The position numbers and the translations under genes are program-made. 64,000 nucleotides of DNA. Origin: Baylisascaris procyonis (Eukaryota; Nematoda; Chromadorea; Rhabditida; Ascarididae). The stretch spans positions 1,178,001 through 1,242,000 of the forward strand of contig JAZARR010000159.1 in assembly GCA_037389465.1 (NCBI GenBank), read 5' to 3'. Shown piece after piece: positions 39,066-52,500 of this stretch. The notes under the pieces are model-generated. The model was given only the letters and a program-made list of their open reading frames with translations. It did no database searches and was not told the origin of the DNA. Position 1 is the stretch's first letter; the number at the start of each line of letters is the position of its first letter.

Positions 39066-42000
39066 CATTTTAATTTAAGAAAGTGCATCACGGCTCCGCC
39101 ATGATGCACGTCGTCGAAAGAATAACTATTCAATTAGAGTCAATTGGAACTCTTCTATAAGATGTTCCAACAATGCTCTTGCCGTTCTTTGGCTTACCTT
39201 GTACGATGCACTACTTCCGCAAACTAAACAGCGTATGAAAGGAACTGTCAGCATCAGCATGGGACTTACGAATTCAACCATAAGTGACACATTAAGGGAA
39301 GCATAAGAAATTAAGACGTACAGATGAAAAAGATGCCGATCTCTTAGTAAACGGACGTGTTGAGATGTAGATACAGCCTTGGCTTATCAGTTGGTAAGAT
39401 AAAATTTCAGAATCCTGGGCCTGCTCGGATAGAGGGTTATAAGTACGGAATTTCATATCCTTGAATTGCCCAGAATCTTCTTCGAAAAGCGTTACGAACA
39501 ATCACACGCGTACAGATCGATGCGATGGTGCGTTTGTCAATATATTGGAAGGAATCGAGAGAGGTCATAAAAAGCAGATTTTTCGTGTCAACGACTATTC
39601 GCAGTTGGAGATTCCATAGCGGAAATAGTCTGACTGATGGCTATGAAGCACGCTGTTTAATTTGTATTTCTTGGGAAGTATTTGAAGACTGTGAGAATGT
39701 CGATCTCGAATGGAAGCCAGTGTGAACATTACCTTTGAAGGTGTGTTCGAGAAATGTTTATTAGTTTGTAGCAAAGAGCTAAAGTGAACTGATTTCGACG
39801 GCATTCTAGCACATATAAATCATTTTAATTGACACTGCATAACTCGAAGTGCAGGAGTGAGGAAACAACCTGCGGAAGATGATACATCTGAAATACTTTT
39901 AAAATCTGTAGCGATTTTGATATTGGCATGAAGATGCACTGACCGAGCATGAGTGCAATGCTCGGGAATGGAGCATCAGTGTACAATAAAGACTTTTTTC
40001 GGCGACATTCTAAACATTTGTACTCCAGCATTCATTGTATAAAATTAGCAATCTGAGACATTGTTTAGGAAGGCAAAACTACAAGCAATGAATTTTCTGG
40101 CATGAATTGCCGTTAATTTTGAGATCCAAATCCAGGGCTTCATCGTTGAAGTTGGGGGGAGTTGAGGTATTCAGTCTTAAGGACATTTACGTTGAAAGTT
40201 GAAGTAGAGAACTCCACATCTTGAGATAAAAATATCTCAATGCCACGTTTCTGAACCCTTACTGCCTTCTGCAATATACGAAAATCCATCGGAAGATTGT
40301 GCAAGGGCCGTAAATTTTTAGAACATTTGCAAATAGCTTGCATCAGCTGGAGAGATGCTCGAGTACATTACTAATGTAAACTGTGACTTAAAGAGCCTTC
40401 CGTTGAGGAGCTCAGCTAATTACGTTCACCTTGAAACCTCTCGCCTAGCGCCTTCGTCCAGTATCACAGGAAGTAGCTTGCACTGACATTGTTGACTGTC
40501 CTTATGAGGAGTCATAATGCGTCATGTTTATCGAGTTTTCAGCAAATATGCGCTAAAAGATCGCATTTTTGTGGTTATTTACACTGCTTCACGGACGGTA
40601 ATGCAAAGATGATATTTTTCACTCAGTTAGATTGATGCTTCTTCAAAACGGGTCTGAATTCACTGATTATTGCATCTCCTCAATGTGAGGGAACCGATCA
40701 AAGCGAAATTCTGCTTTCAAAAATCATGCTGAAAGCATTTGAAATGACAATCGCAGTAGTTTTAAGAAAGTACGGAAGAGCCTTGCTTTGCTTTTTTAAC
40801 TTATTGCTTTCATATCTTTTTAACTGCTTTTTAATTGCTTCGTATTTTAATAGAGGAAGTTGATTGCTTAGTTTTTCATTCCCATCCAAGATTGATTTTC
40901 CCTTCCAATTCGTCAGTAAAGGAATCGTGCGTGGTTCTGAAAGACATCGCTGCATCACGGCAGAGAAGCAAGAAATTGGCACTGAGAGATTTCTAGATTT
41001 ATCGCAATATCTTTGCGACTGATATAGGGTTGTCAAATGAAGAAAAAAATGGGAGTTGTATGTTGAAAGGGTGACAGATGGCCGAGCAATAAATCTTTTA
41101 CAGGATGTCTGGTTCAGTCCAGATTAGTCTTCGAGAATCTTGGATAAATATTTCCTTCATCCTCCCCTCTTCTAGTCCAGCAACTTCTTAAGAGGTGATT
41201 AAACCAGCATATTTGATGGCGCAAATGGGATATTACTTCAGTGTTAGGTGAGCTTCGTTTCGGACCATTGGCAGCGACTTGGTGTCACTTTCGCTTCCAT
41301 GAACCAATTCACCAGCATGTGGGAGGTGACAAGATTACCTACAATCAGTGTGAGCAACAAACTACCGAGTTGCCGTATGTCGTTGATATGAATTTGCGCC
41401 GTCCAGTTTTCTAAAGAACGCTTGACGAAGGGGTTTCAGTTCGGAGTGATTTCAAGAACTGCGCCACAGGATCATTCATTAAGCCATCAGTTTTTATACC
41501 CAAGCAGAATATCAGGACAGCGTGTTGAAACAGCATCGACCGCGTATTTGTTAGATGCAAAATTGATTGCCGATTGGTTTATCGATGCTCGGAGGGTTGC
41601 CTTGACCTCGTGGTTTCATCTCCGTTCATTCGTCCTCTCCAATTGATTCAGTGTTCGCATCTCGCGTGCACTACTTTGTTTCCTATCATGCAGCCTCACA
41701 GGCTCATCGCTTTCTACCGATTTCCTATTACTGTCTAATCTGCAACGATACGTTCCTGTGGGGAGTTATCTGAGCCGATCTGAGCTCCGCCTGATGTTTT
41801 CATTACGTTACCCAAAAATGCTAGACATAAGCTTGATTGGTCTTCTTTCTGTGAAGTGTTTCAGGCATTTTAATTTTACTTACCTCGTACAGTCGAGAAT
41901 TAATGTTCGTTCATTTCCTCGAACTCCCTGTTTGACTAGAGATGAGATTTCAGAAAAAAAACATTTTGCAGATTGCTGTAATGTAAGCATAATTTGAATG

Positions 42001-42294
42001 ACACTAAGGACATCCCTTTTACTTTCCAAAAGGATTTCATGAGTTACCGTTTGGACTGAAATTTGTGGGTCACTAATTTTCGTCACTTTCGAGTCATTGT
42101 TTCACCGATCGCCGTTTTCGCCACTAGATTATGAGAGAGTTTCGAACCTCGCGGTTTTCATAGTTTCTTCCAATGCTTGATAAGGGAGTTTTCAATTTGT
42201 TCTTATGCTTGTTTATCAACTAGCTTTGTGTTACTTCCAGAAGATTTCGAAACTTGATACCTCATGAATTGAGGCGTGAGGATGGTGAATGGGT

Positions 42295-42310
42295 GGGGGG
42301 GGGGGGGGGG
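42295..42310 (+). repeat. Poly-G run of 16 bases
   Basis: A run of 16 uninterrupted G follows GGGT. It is unusual in otherwise AT-rich DNA and may be prone to length change or sequencing error. Confidence 0.9.
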
Positions 42311-43541
42311 TGAGCTGTCCACATGTCATGCGAAAGAGCTAGAATGCATCATAGAGTGATATTCCATTGCAATGAGTAACTTTTGACATTAAAACTTTCG
42401 TGCTTGTTGCTTGATACCGAACTATTAATCTATTGATATTGTGCGCGACCAGTGTGCTTATATGTTAGAGGCAAATGCTTGATTGCGTGATAATATTATT
42501 AAAGTTTATTATGAAAGTGTTTAGAAACGGTGCTGAATTGAACAGCAGAAAAATAAAGAAACCATTTGTATCTACGGACCATACGTAATTTAAAAAAAAA
42601 AGCGATTAATCTGAACATCTGTTGTATTTGAGTGTTGTTTGTATCTCAAAAACGATAATAGCTCTATCTTTGAAGTTACAGCTGCCTCTACAACAAATAA
42701 TAACACCGTTACTCAAAAAATGACAAAAAAATGAACAAGATAATAAATAAAATGTTGTCTTCAATTGATCTTCCAGTAGTGCGAATATTTTTTCTTCAAT
42801 TTTTATCGCTTCAGATTAATATCACAAATTAACGGAAGAGAATGACTGACGATGAGGGTAGAGGAGAATGGAGTGTTGCTGTGTTTTATGAGAGTTAATG
42901 TTGATGTTCATCGTATGCGGAACAAAGCAACGTGAAACGCATTTCACAATTTTTGTATGGCTGAGAAAAAAGTATGTGATGAATTGACTGAAGCAATTAT
43001 TTTGTTCGGTTGGTTATGAGTATGTTGTAGTATGAGATTGATCGATAGTTTTTGATGCCGAATTACACCTAATTTGCCCCAGGTAGTTAGAGATGTTTGG
43101 AAATATCTTTCTCCTTTTATTTGGCAACGCGTGTTCTCACACTACAGTTCACTTCTTCTCGGCATGAAAAGGCATTGTGGTGTCCCTCATTAGACGTCGT
43201 TAGAGAATTCGTTGAAAAATACACATTACTACCGAAGTTTATAACATGTACGGCTGAACGCGTCGACTGCACTTCGATGTTCTCATTTTGAAATCAAAAC
43301 TTTCCCACAGTGAATTTCATGTTCATTCGGTGGGCAGTTTGTTAGGATGCTATCGCTGTGTTTGAAAACAATAATAAACTCTGCAAATAAAATAAAAAGA
43401 AATGCAGATTTATCAAGTTCTCTTAAATTATCTGGCTATCCATTATTATTTACAGCTTTTACGTAAAACTTTTCCTTTTACGTATAAGAAGTTTCCATTA
43501 CAAACGTTTTTTCCAATGAAAAAGTTTTAAGCATTCAATGT

Positions 43542-43551
43542 TTTGCAGATG
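43542..43551 (+). promoter_or_regulatory. Splice acceptor abutting the bestrophin start codon
   Basis: TTTTGCAG ends at 43548 and the ATG is at 43549, leaving no 5' untranslated sequence in this exon. This suggests SL trans-splicing or a cis-spliced leader exon. Confidence 0.5.
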
Positions 43552-46500
43552 ACGATCTCATACACTTTGGATATATCACAAACAGGCGTTAAAAGTTTTA
43601 TCAAGCTTATGATTCGATGGCGAGGCAGTGTCTGGAAATCTGTATTAGGAGAGCTCATAATTTGGACGGTTCTCTACTTTATAATCAGCCTTATTTATCG
43701 TTTCCTTCTTGACGATCTCCAAAAAAGGTATCGCGCAGTGTTGTCAAACAAAATATCTCAACAGTCGATGTCAGTCGTTGAGGGTTTTTTAGGTGTTCTC
43801 AAAATGCTTTTTTTTGCATTTGCGTACTACGTTAAAATGACTAACATAATCACTCGAATCACAGAATTTGTGGGAATCTGAAACGTCATACCAACTTCAG
43901 ATCGCTGTAGTAGCAATGTAACAGAAGTGATATTCCTAAAAATACAAGCTCTAATGAATGTGATAGTTTTGCAGGACATTTGCTGCATTTTCTACTTATT
44001 TGGACAACAAGATTGACACGTATATCCCGCTAGCATTCATGCTCGGCTTTTTTGTGACATTCGTTGTTCTAAGGTGGGGATCAATTGTCAACGAGCTCGG
44101 GTCGATTGAAAAGTTTGTTTATCCTCCAACAAAAATGTTTTTCTTTTGTTTTCTAAATGTCGCTCATCTCCTAATTAAGCGATCATCTAGGAGAGTCGGC
44201 TCATAACGCATGACAGCAATATCGCATCTATGTTTTATTATTTTTTAAAGACGGTCTTTCATGTTAGTCTATTCGGTTGAATCATTAAGTAGTTATGGCT
44301 GAGAAATTTTGTGCTGGATAACTTCATGGCATAAACAGTGCAAATCATGGTCCAGTACGTCAAATCTTAGATCATCTTTTGGCCTATTCCACCTAAGGAT
44401 TTCGTAATTTTTCCTTTGATGGGGTTAAATCTTCAAAACCGAAAGTGGTCTCATTCAAGACGACCTACTGCTGTCGAATTTTAATGGTCTTATATGGAAA
44501 CATTCCGAAAAATTTCGGATTTTCGATTCATTTCATTTCAAAATGGCTTTCAATGAAACTCTGCTTGGTAGATGCGCGCTGATTTCCAAAATATTGTGTT
44601 TCTTGCGTTAGTCATCAACTAGCGTCTGTTAAGTTCTAGGAATAACTTTGTTTTTGACTGCGTCACAATACATCTTTTCTATTATACTCTTTAGTTTTCT
44701 GCATATTTACGTGAAGACGCTGTCCAGTCAGCTAAACAAAATTGATTTTTACCACTAATTGAGGCTTGCTTTTATCCGTACACTTCAACTTTCCTTTGTT
44801 TGCTGTGTAAGTTCACGAGATGTCGAATTGGGCATACAGTAAAGTTGGGACAAGGCCGCATGGGAGCCGACTTACCTGTACTTCTTTGAAGTCAAAGCAG
44901 GACCAAACAATTTTCAATAGGTGCACGAAAGCGACGAGCCCCGGTTGCGCAACATGCGGTATTTCGCTGCAGTGGAGAATTTACAATTCGCCTCAAAAGG
45001 TTTACTAGAAAAGTAAAGCGTTTGTGCTATGGTACAATATGCACGGCACGTGTCTCGCGAAATGCCACAACTAGCGAGTTTGCTTTTCTTAACTTCTTGT
45101 TCCTTATTCGAGTTTTCTTGAATACACCGGGAATTGAAGATGAATAACCTCTTCTTTCTTTTCGGTAATTGTTTTGGGAATCGAAGATGAATAAGCTCTC
45201 ATTCTGAACTGGAAGTTCTGGATGCGTTTATTTCTTTTCCGTGAATTATTATCCATCCCTCTTTCTACGTTTCTACGATAGCACTACCCTCGTGCTACCG
45301 AAAGTCGATCAACGGATAACAGTGAAACAGTCGAAATCATTGCAATATTGAAGTGTCATGCATCGGGAATTCTGGGCAACTGGTTACCGGATTACTTTAT
45401 GAAGATAACACTGGAAAAGCGATGAAAGTGCAAATGAGCAAGAGAAACATCAAAAAAGATTTGCTGAGGCATGCTGAGCAAAGTGAACAATAAAACAATG
45501 AAGTAAATCACAACAAATAAACGCACTCAGCATCAAACTGTGGAATTTGCTTTTATCGGGGTGTCAACGATAACTTAACACGAAACTCAATAAGGCAAGC
45601 ACATCGAGATGTTATAAATAGAGGGCATCGAATGGATTCTGAAATATGAATTCCTTTCAAGGATAAAGTAATAATATTAAGAGCAAGTAACACAACATCT
45701 CTGCGACAAATAATGATCAAATATAAAATTCACTTCACTTTACTCATGACAGCAGGGAGATGAGTGAGGAGGGTGCCAAGGTAAATGTCACACTACGCAA
45801 ACTTGAAGCTGATCTACGGTGAAAGTGAGTGCAGGCAAAGTTAATAAAGTGATTTCGGGGATTCGGGGCGATAGATGGGAATGAAGCAATTGTAGAAGGG
45901 ATAATAGCAGTTACATTAGTAGCAACTTTACTCAAAGAGAATAGCAGATGCAAACACTATCGTCTCGCTACCGCTGCAGTGGTACAGCGACTAGCTGAAC
46001 GCCTCGAAGCACAACTGCAAGAAGCTCGCATTGATCAAGTAATGCGAGAAAAAAACTGGAGAAGTGTATAAGTTGATGGGAAGGAAGCAAGTTTGAAGCG
46101 TCATTAAGAAAGCTTGCGCAGTTAAGGGTATTCGAGTAAATAGAAGAAATTATGAAGGGCCAAGCCTTTGTCTCTATAGCACGTTGCGAGATATCAACGA
46201 GTAATTCTGAACCTTAATAAGGAAGATCTACTGATAGGGATTTACTATCCCAAAAGGAGACAGTATAAAACGGAGTGCAATAAGTTGTCATGAACCAACC
46301 TTCTGTAAGCAATAACTCCCAAGATTTCTAAACGGGGCACAATTGTCGAATTTCTACAACAACTTTTCCATTGCAGCGAAACATTTCATGTTGCAAGTGT
46401 TGTTTCTTTCGGGTGTTTTTTCAAACAGCGATGATCTCGTTGTTCCCGAATTCCAAAGACTTGTGGGGAGGTGGTTTCAATCTGAGCTTCACATGAGACT

Positions 46501-49500
46501 TCGAAATGTTATGTTGCGCATATTTGCCCATCTACACTGTTATTATAGCTCAGCGATTTGTGTTGCTACATTCGTGCGCGGGACTGATGAGGATACATGC
46601 ATTTTACGGCGAAACATTGTCAGGTATATCGTGCTTACACAGGCGTTAGTGCTAAGAGACATCAGCTTACAAGTGCGCAAAAGATTTCCGACACCAAGCA
46701 CACTTGTGGCTGCAGGTATGATGCCGATGTATTCTTCTAATATTATTATTCATTGGTTTTCCTTGATATTATCCTTGATATTATTCATTGATATTCAATA
46801 TTATTATACATCCATTAGAATCAAAATGGCGTGACATCCGATAGACCAACGAATGTGTTAATTTTTTCAAATAAATTCCACCAAATTCTTTCATCTGTAA
46901 CAGAAAAAATTAAAGGAAAGGAAATTGTAGTAGTTCATGTAATGAACATTCAATTAGTGCCCAAAAGCGAGTCACTCGGAGTGTCCAAAGTGTGCTTTGA
47001 AAAGGGCAAATACTCAGATTGTGTTTTTGATGGCATAATGAGGATCGAATTTGCACTTGTGACAAACTCACCTGCCTATTAACGAGAACAAAACTCTTTA
47101 CTTCTAGGTCTATTAACGAAAGAGGAGAACGAAATCCTCGAGGATATTCACGATCCTTGTAATCGTTATTGGTGTCCTATTCACTGGTGCTATTCACTGC
47201 TCTACGATGCACGGCTTCATGGAAAAATTGCTAGTGATTTTTTGCTCGATAGAATTACAAACGTAAGTGCCCTATCTCTTTAATTGATTTCATGACACAG
47301 TGGCGAATAGCATTTGCGTCACAAACGAGCCTTCTAAATGATGGATTCACTATCACAATTTAAATATTTTGAAGTCATCGCAAAAATAACGAAGCAGCGT
47401 AATGACCCCTTCGTGCACCTCTGCAAGCATCCGTTTTGCACAGCGCATTACGTCGGTGTTGTGTATGTCGGAATGTATGCATATGTCTGTCTATAAGCCA
47501 GGTGTTTCCAGCGTTGGAATCACTAAAATTTTTGGTGGGTATCGCTCGCACCGTACGATCACCTCTCATACCATCTTTTATTTAATCTCTCAATTTCAAA
47601 AGCACTTATAGACATTTAGTGGTGTCATAAGCAAGCTCAATTCTAGCAAATGACCATTCGTATGTTTGTAAATTGGGGAGCGGTTAAAAACAAAGTAGGT
47701 GTTTATTTGAGCAGTCGACATCACCGTATGGAACCTCTCGTACTTAAGTATTAACACAATGGTTACCTAAATAATTGTGCATACTCCTTTTCACTCATCA
47801 ATGGAGATTATGAAGTTGTTCAAGAGAAAACATGTGATAAATCTTGCAGGAAATATCGTTATTCCGTCATGGACTGGACTCACTCCTGAAATATGACTGG
47901 GTACCGGTTCCACTAGTTTATCCACAGTTGGTGTTCTTAGCCGTGCGCGTTTATTTCATCCTTTGTCTCATCAGTCGGCAATTCCTTATGTCGGAAACCA
48001 TCGACAGCACGAACTCGGTAATGCTTACTAATAATTCAGCAGAGCAGTTTGCCATCATAGACTTCGTGGTCAGCGCTTATAAATGCATAAATGCCTTTTT
48101 ATTCTCACTCAGTCTCTGCATGTTAGCAAATGCACTAAAGTTGTTTACTTTTAACCAGTCCATAGTTGCCTGGACAGCGAGAAGGGCAGAAATTTTTCCA
48201 GTTAACAAAAAAAAAAAAAAGAATAGACACGTTTTTTTGGGATATAGTTGATCAGTGTGTCACTGCAGACGTGTGCTTAGAGATATTTTAGTTGCAGCTT
48301 CGAGTCAGACCAATGTAAGCGCATCGATCATCGAATACTTGACATTTTGGCTAACAGAGTCATTGTCAGTCTCTATTAACAAAAATATTCAATGCTTTTT
48401 ATTTCAAGTTTAAGCATATCTCACAATCGTTTTGTGGGTTGTAATAGCACACGTATAAAGAAGCTTTATTCACTCTCCCGTTTGTTCACATAAGTTCAAT
48501 TTCGAGAATAGCTGAACAATTTTGTGAGTATGAGTGATCGACTGTGAAATGCTGAGTGCTTACGGCTCGAACTGATCGAAGTGAAATGATACCTGAGGGA
48601 ATCCGTGGATTGATTTCGCTGTCTTTATGAGCATATCTCCCTGTCTACGTTATCTAGCCACTATAAGTCCATTCAAAAGTTTAATTAGAAATCACTCGGC
48701 CTATAGTCATCTCCCAGCTTTAGTCTAATCGAATGTAATATTGCGCTATCCATCTGTTTGCTAAGGTCAGCCAATGATGAGGTTCGAGATTTCTCTGGAA
48801 CTTCACTTTTATTTCAAGTGGAATTCATTTAATTAGTGGCGAACTAAGTTCCTAAACCGAACTCTGAAAGTCAAATGTACTCATAGTGCTATGGATCCTA
48901 CTCTCATAAATTGTAAATGATTTTAGCGAACGATTTCCTTCTTTCAGATCGATTTGTGGGTGCCATTGACGACGATGATACAATTCGTCATTTATATGGG
49001 GTGGATGAAGGTAGGCGGCTAATTTCAGTTGACTCGGTGCATTGACTTTCAATGTTGACTTACCACTTAGATAACCCGTAACAACTCTTCAGCTTGTATC
49101 ATTAAATGTTGTGATGCGTTGTAGTGTTCTGGTGTCTTACAAGCACTTAAGTATGCATGAAGTAGTTCTTAGGGTGCTACAGTAAAGTATGAGGATTTTG
49201 AGAGGAAGCGTAACTCGCCAGCTATTTCAGTCCCCTCTTACACTTCACTTATTGTCACCCAGGCTGTATGCTCCAATCCTGCCATATCCAAACAGTTTTA
49301 TGCACAATTTCGAAGCGAAGTGTCTTCAACATTCCCCTATTGCAGCATATTACGATGCATTCCGTTTTGTAGAGATTACTGAACATTGGGGTACAACACA
49401 GGTCCAATGCACCAGGTGTTTTCATTTGCAAGTGGTGTACTTATGTCCAACGTGTTGGAAGCTGAATGTTACCGGTGATCAACACAGTGATCCTCGATGA

Positions 49501-52500
49501 ATCTTGCAGGTAGCTGAAGGTCTCCTTAACCCTCTTGGAGAGGATGACGATGATTTGGAGTGCAATTACGTCATCGACAAAAACCTTATAGTTGGTGGCC
49601 ATGAATTGTTTGCACAACTAAATTTGAAATGAATATTTAAAGAGAGTGACGTGAAACTTTCTGCTGAAAACATCTATTCATTTCACGATTCCAAATTCCG
49701 CCTTCGTTCAACTCTGAAACGTGTCGTTGAGTTACATTCGAAAATAGCTGATGTGAGTGATGAACAATTTTCTCTCATAATTATGTATATAGAGCTGTAT
49801 TTCTCTATTTAATTGCATCAAGACAGTTCTTTTAGCGAAAATATTCTCTGAGTTTTTTTTGCTGGCAGTTTGTTGCATTTAAGATATATATGTTCGCACT
49901 GCACCACTTCAATTGCCATGAGAATGAACCTATCAGTTGCTCATTTTATCATTTCATTTATCCGAAGTTTTACCTAATAATGAAGAACACCTGCAATAAC
50001 CATTGGTCGAGCAAAACTGCTAAATAGGCATTTTAGATAGGTTTTTCCCATTGCTTTCTGAACAGTAAAGCTTGCTTGAGAAATTAGCTTGATGGCCAAT
50101 GCCCCAGGGGAGAATTAGTTACGTTCTCTCAAATCCAGCAGTTTCGCACTGTTATTAGGCGGTTTTCTTGAAGAGACAGTTACTTGTCGTTAAAATTCTT
50201 TGGATGAGAGAAAATAATCGAAGCTTTCCTGAACGCTTTTTTAAGGCATGCATGCTTCACTTAAAATGCTTGCTGGAATTCACAAGAAAAAATGGACATT
50301 TTAGACAGGGCTGAGTATCGCGGATGGAGCAACGCGGCGTATACCAGCACGGATGAAGGATGAATTCTGGGGTAGCCTTCACATTACACCGCTGTACTCA
50401 TCTGATGCTGCCAAAAGGACTGTCCATCCCATGCTGGGCTCTGCAAATGGTGTCAAGTCAGCCATTTTGATTTGTATCTGCTTATAAGAACAGCGGTTAT
50501 TAGGACGTATCAGGTGTGGTGCAAATTTGGGGTACAAGCAAATAGGACCTGTAAATATCGTGCGATTCGCATTCTACGATCATTGCAGTGAGCGCGAATA
50601 ACAGCAGAGGCGTAGAACTCTATCAACGTTTTATCGTGCAATAGTCCGTAAGATCATCGACCAAAACCGTTCAGCTGTTCCGTTTTTCAGCATCAGACTT
50701 CCTTTAAGCCTAGCCTGTCCTCAACACTAATCCGCCAGTATAATTTAAGCCATTCACAATCCACTGAATCAATGAATGAGCTGACGGCTCAAATTAGAGT
50801 CTTGAACCAGCATGGGCAGCCTAAGGGTACGCTGAATGGTTTGAGGATGCATCAGACGCATAATACTAGTGATAATGTCGAACAGCGATCGGCTCATTCA
50901 TAAGACACCGTAACCGATTGAGAAAACAACGAGATGAAAACAACCATTCAGAATATTTGCACTACAAAAGAGTGCGCAGGTGGGCTCTGCTGTCTATGTT
51001 TGGTAATCCCGTTTTCTTCAGCAAGAGGGCTTCTACGATTCCTCAAGATCATAGGGCCCATGCGAAAACGGGAGGTGAGAGCGGAAACAACGTCATGTTA
51101 GCGGTACAACTGTCAATATGAGAAAAGCTGGTTGCAGATATACTAAAATATATATGGGCGGAACCCGCGGGATGACACTGCGGACCTTACCAATGGGTGA
51201 TAACTTTTTGGGTGTGAGGAAGGGTGATAGCCTTGCATCTGATACCATTGTGGTCTGCAAGAGCACTACGCCTCCTCCCCATTGAAGGAGTGTTCTCGCA
51301 GGTATAAAATAATCGGAAGCTCGTGCCAAACGTTTCTTCCGTGGGTAGGCTCCCACGAAGATGACTAAGCGTCCCTTCGGAGGAAGGCGAAGGCAGCTTC
51401 ATCTATCACCTCCTGTTCCCAGTAGGTAAGGAACCACTGACGTGGTGGATGAGCCATCACCTTCGCATTCGTGCAACACTTCTATTTCCTCGAAAGCATA
51501 AAAAAAATGCTTGGGGGCACACTTTATCTTGATCCTGTAACCGGCTATAATCAGCAATCAATGCGTCTACCCAAGGTTGCAGTTCTGTCTCTTAGTTCCT
51601 TTTCAAGGACATCGGTAATTATTTTGAAAAGGTTGTGACACATTTGATACTCCTGGTATCAGCAGAGTAGGACTATGATGTTGGACATCAAAATGCAGGA
51701 TTTTTTTTTGTCTTTGTTCTGTCGTGATCATATAATTTAATTTCAGTCTCGTCAAAAACAAAGCTGAAATCCTAATGACTCCTCATAAAAGCAAACTCGC
51801 CACGTTGGCCACAGAAGAACAGGTTCATTTGTTATCTGTTGATAGCATCGCATTATATTGCTGATTGTTGTTGGTGAAGGTGCGTGCAGACACAGACCTA
51901 AACGAGCATACACACATGCAGAAATCACGCAATATCGTCATGACGAGATTTCTACAGAAGCGCACAGAAGCAATCCTAACCGAACATCTGGACGTTGCAA
52001 GATTAGTGATAAACACTGGGTCAGGATTGCTGTGGAATGAATGAATTGTTGGCGGTAGGTTGTGGAATGAATTGTTGGTGGGTAAGGAATAGGCCGTGAC
52101 CTGAAATGTGGCTCAGCAAACGCTGACTTACGAGGTTTAGAAATGTGAGTTGGTAAATGGTGAGTTTTAGGCTTAATTATGGGGCATAAAACGGTGGTTT
52201 TGTCACTGAACGGTCATTGCATCATGCTCATATCCCTTTATGAACTTATAATAGTGGTCATGTGCGCCGCCCTAGGAACGTTATTTGTCTACTCGTAGTT
52301 TACGTTCCCAGAATGAGGTTTTTCACCGATGTCTAAATGTTGAGATGCCGATCATTGTGGTACATTTTACTGTGTTGTCCCATAGGAACAAGCGCTTCGT
52401 TGCACAGCTTTCATGTGAAGGCGCTTTCCATGAGATAAACAGAACCGTCCATGAGTTTACTAATTCATGATTCACCTTGAATCAATAATTAGCTTAGTTC

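Larger units (their letters stand above)
36086..43548. other. Gene-poor interval between MetAP1 and bestrophin
   Basis: About 7.5 kb in which I can support no intact gene. It contains a possible orphan exon (36529-36612), a gag-like relic (about 37840-38370), a GC-richer repeat-like block (about 38400-39065), a 16-base poly-G run (42295-42310) and AT-rich sequence before the bestrophin start. Frames at 39300-41650 on both strands are open for 60-110 codons but match nothing I know. Confidence 0.4.

Noticed and set aside
51093..51402. Two overlapping minus-strand frames of 71-87 codons
   Set aside because: They share the same GC-rich repeat-like DNA in different frames, so neither is supported as coding.
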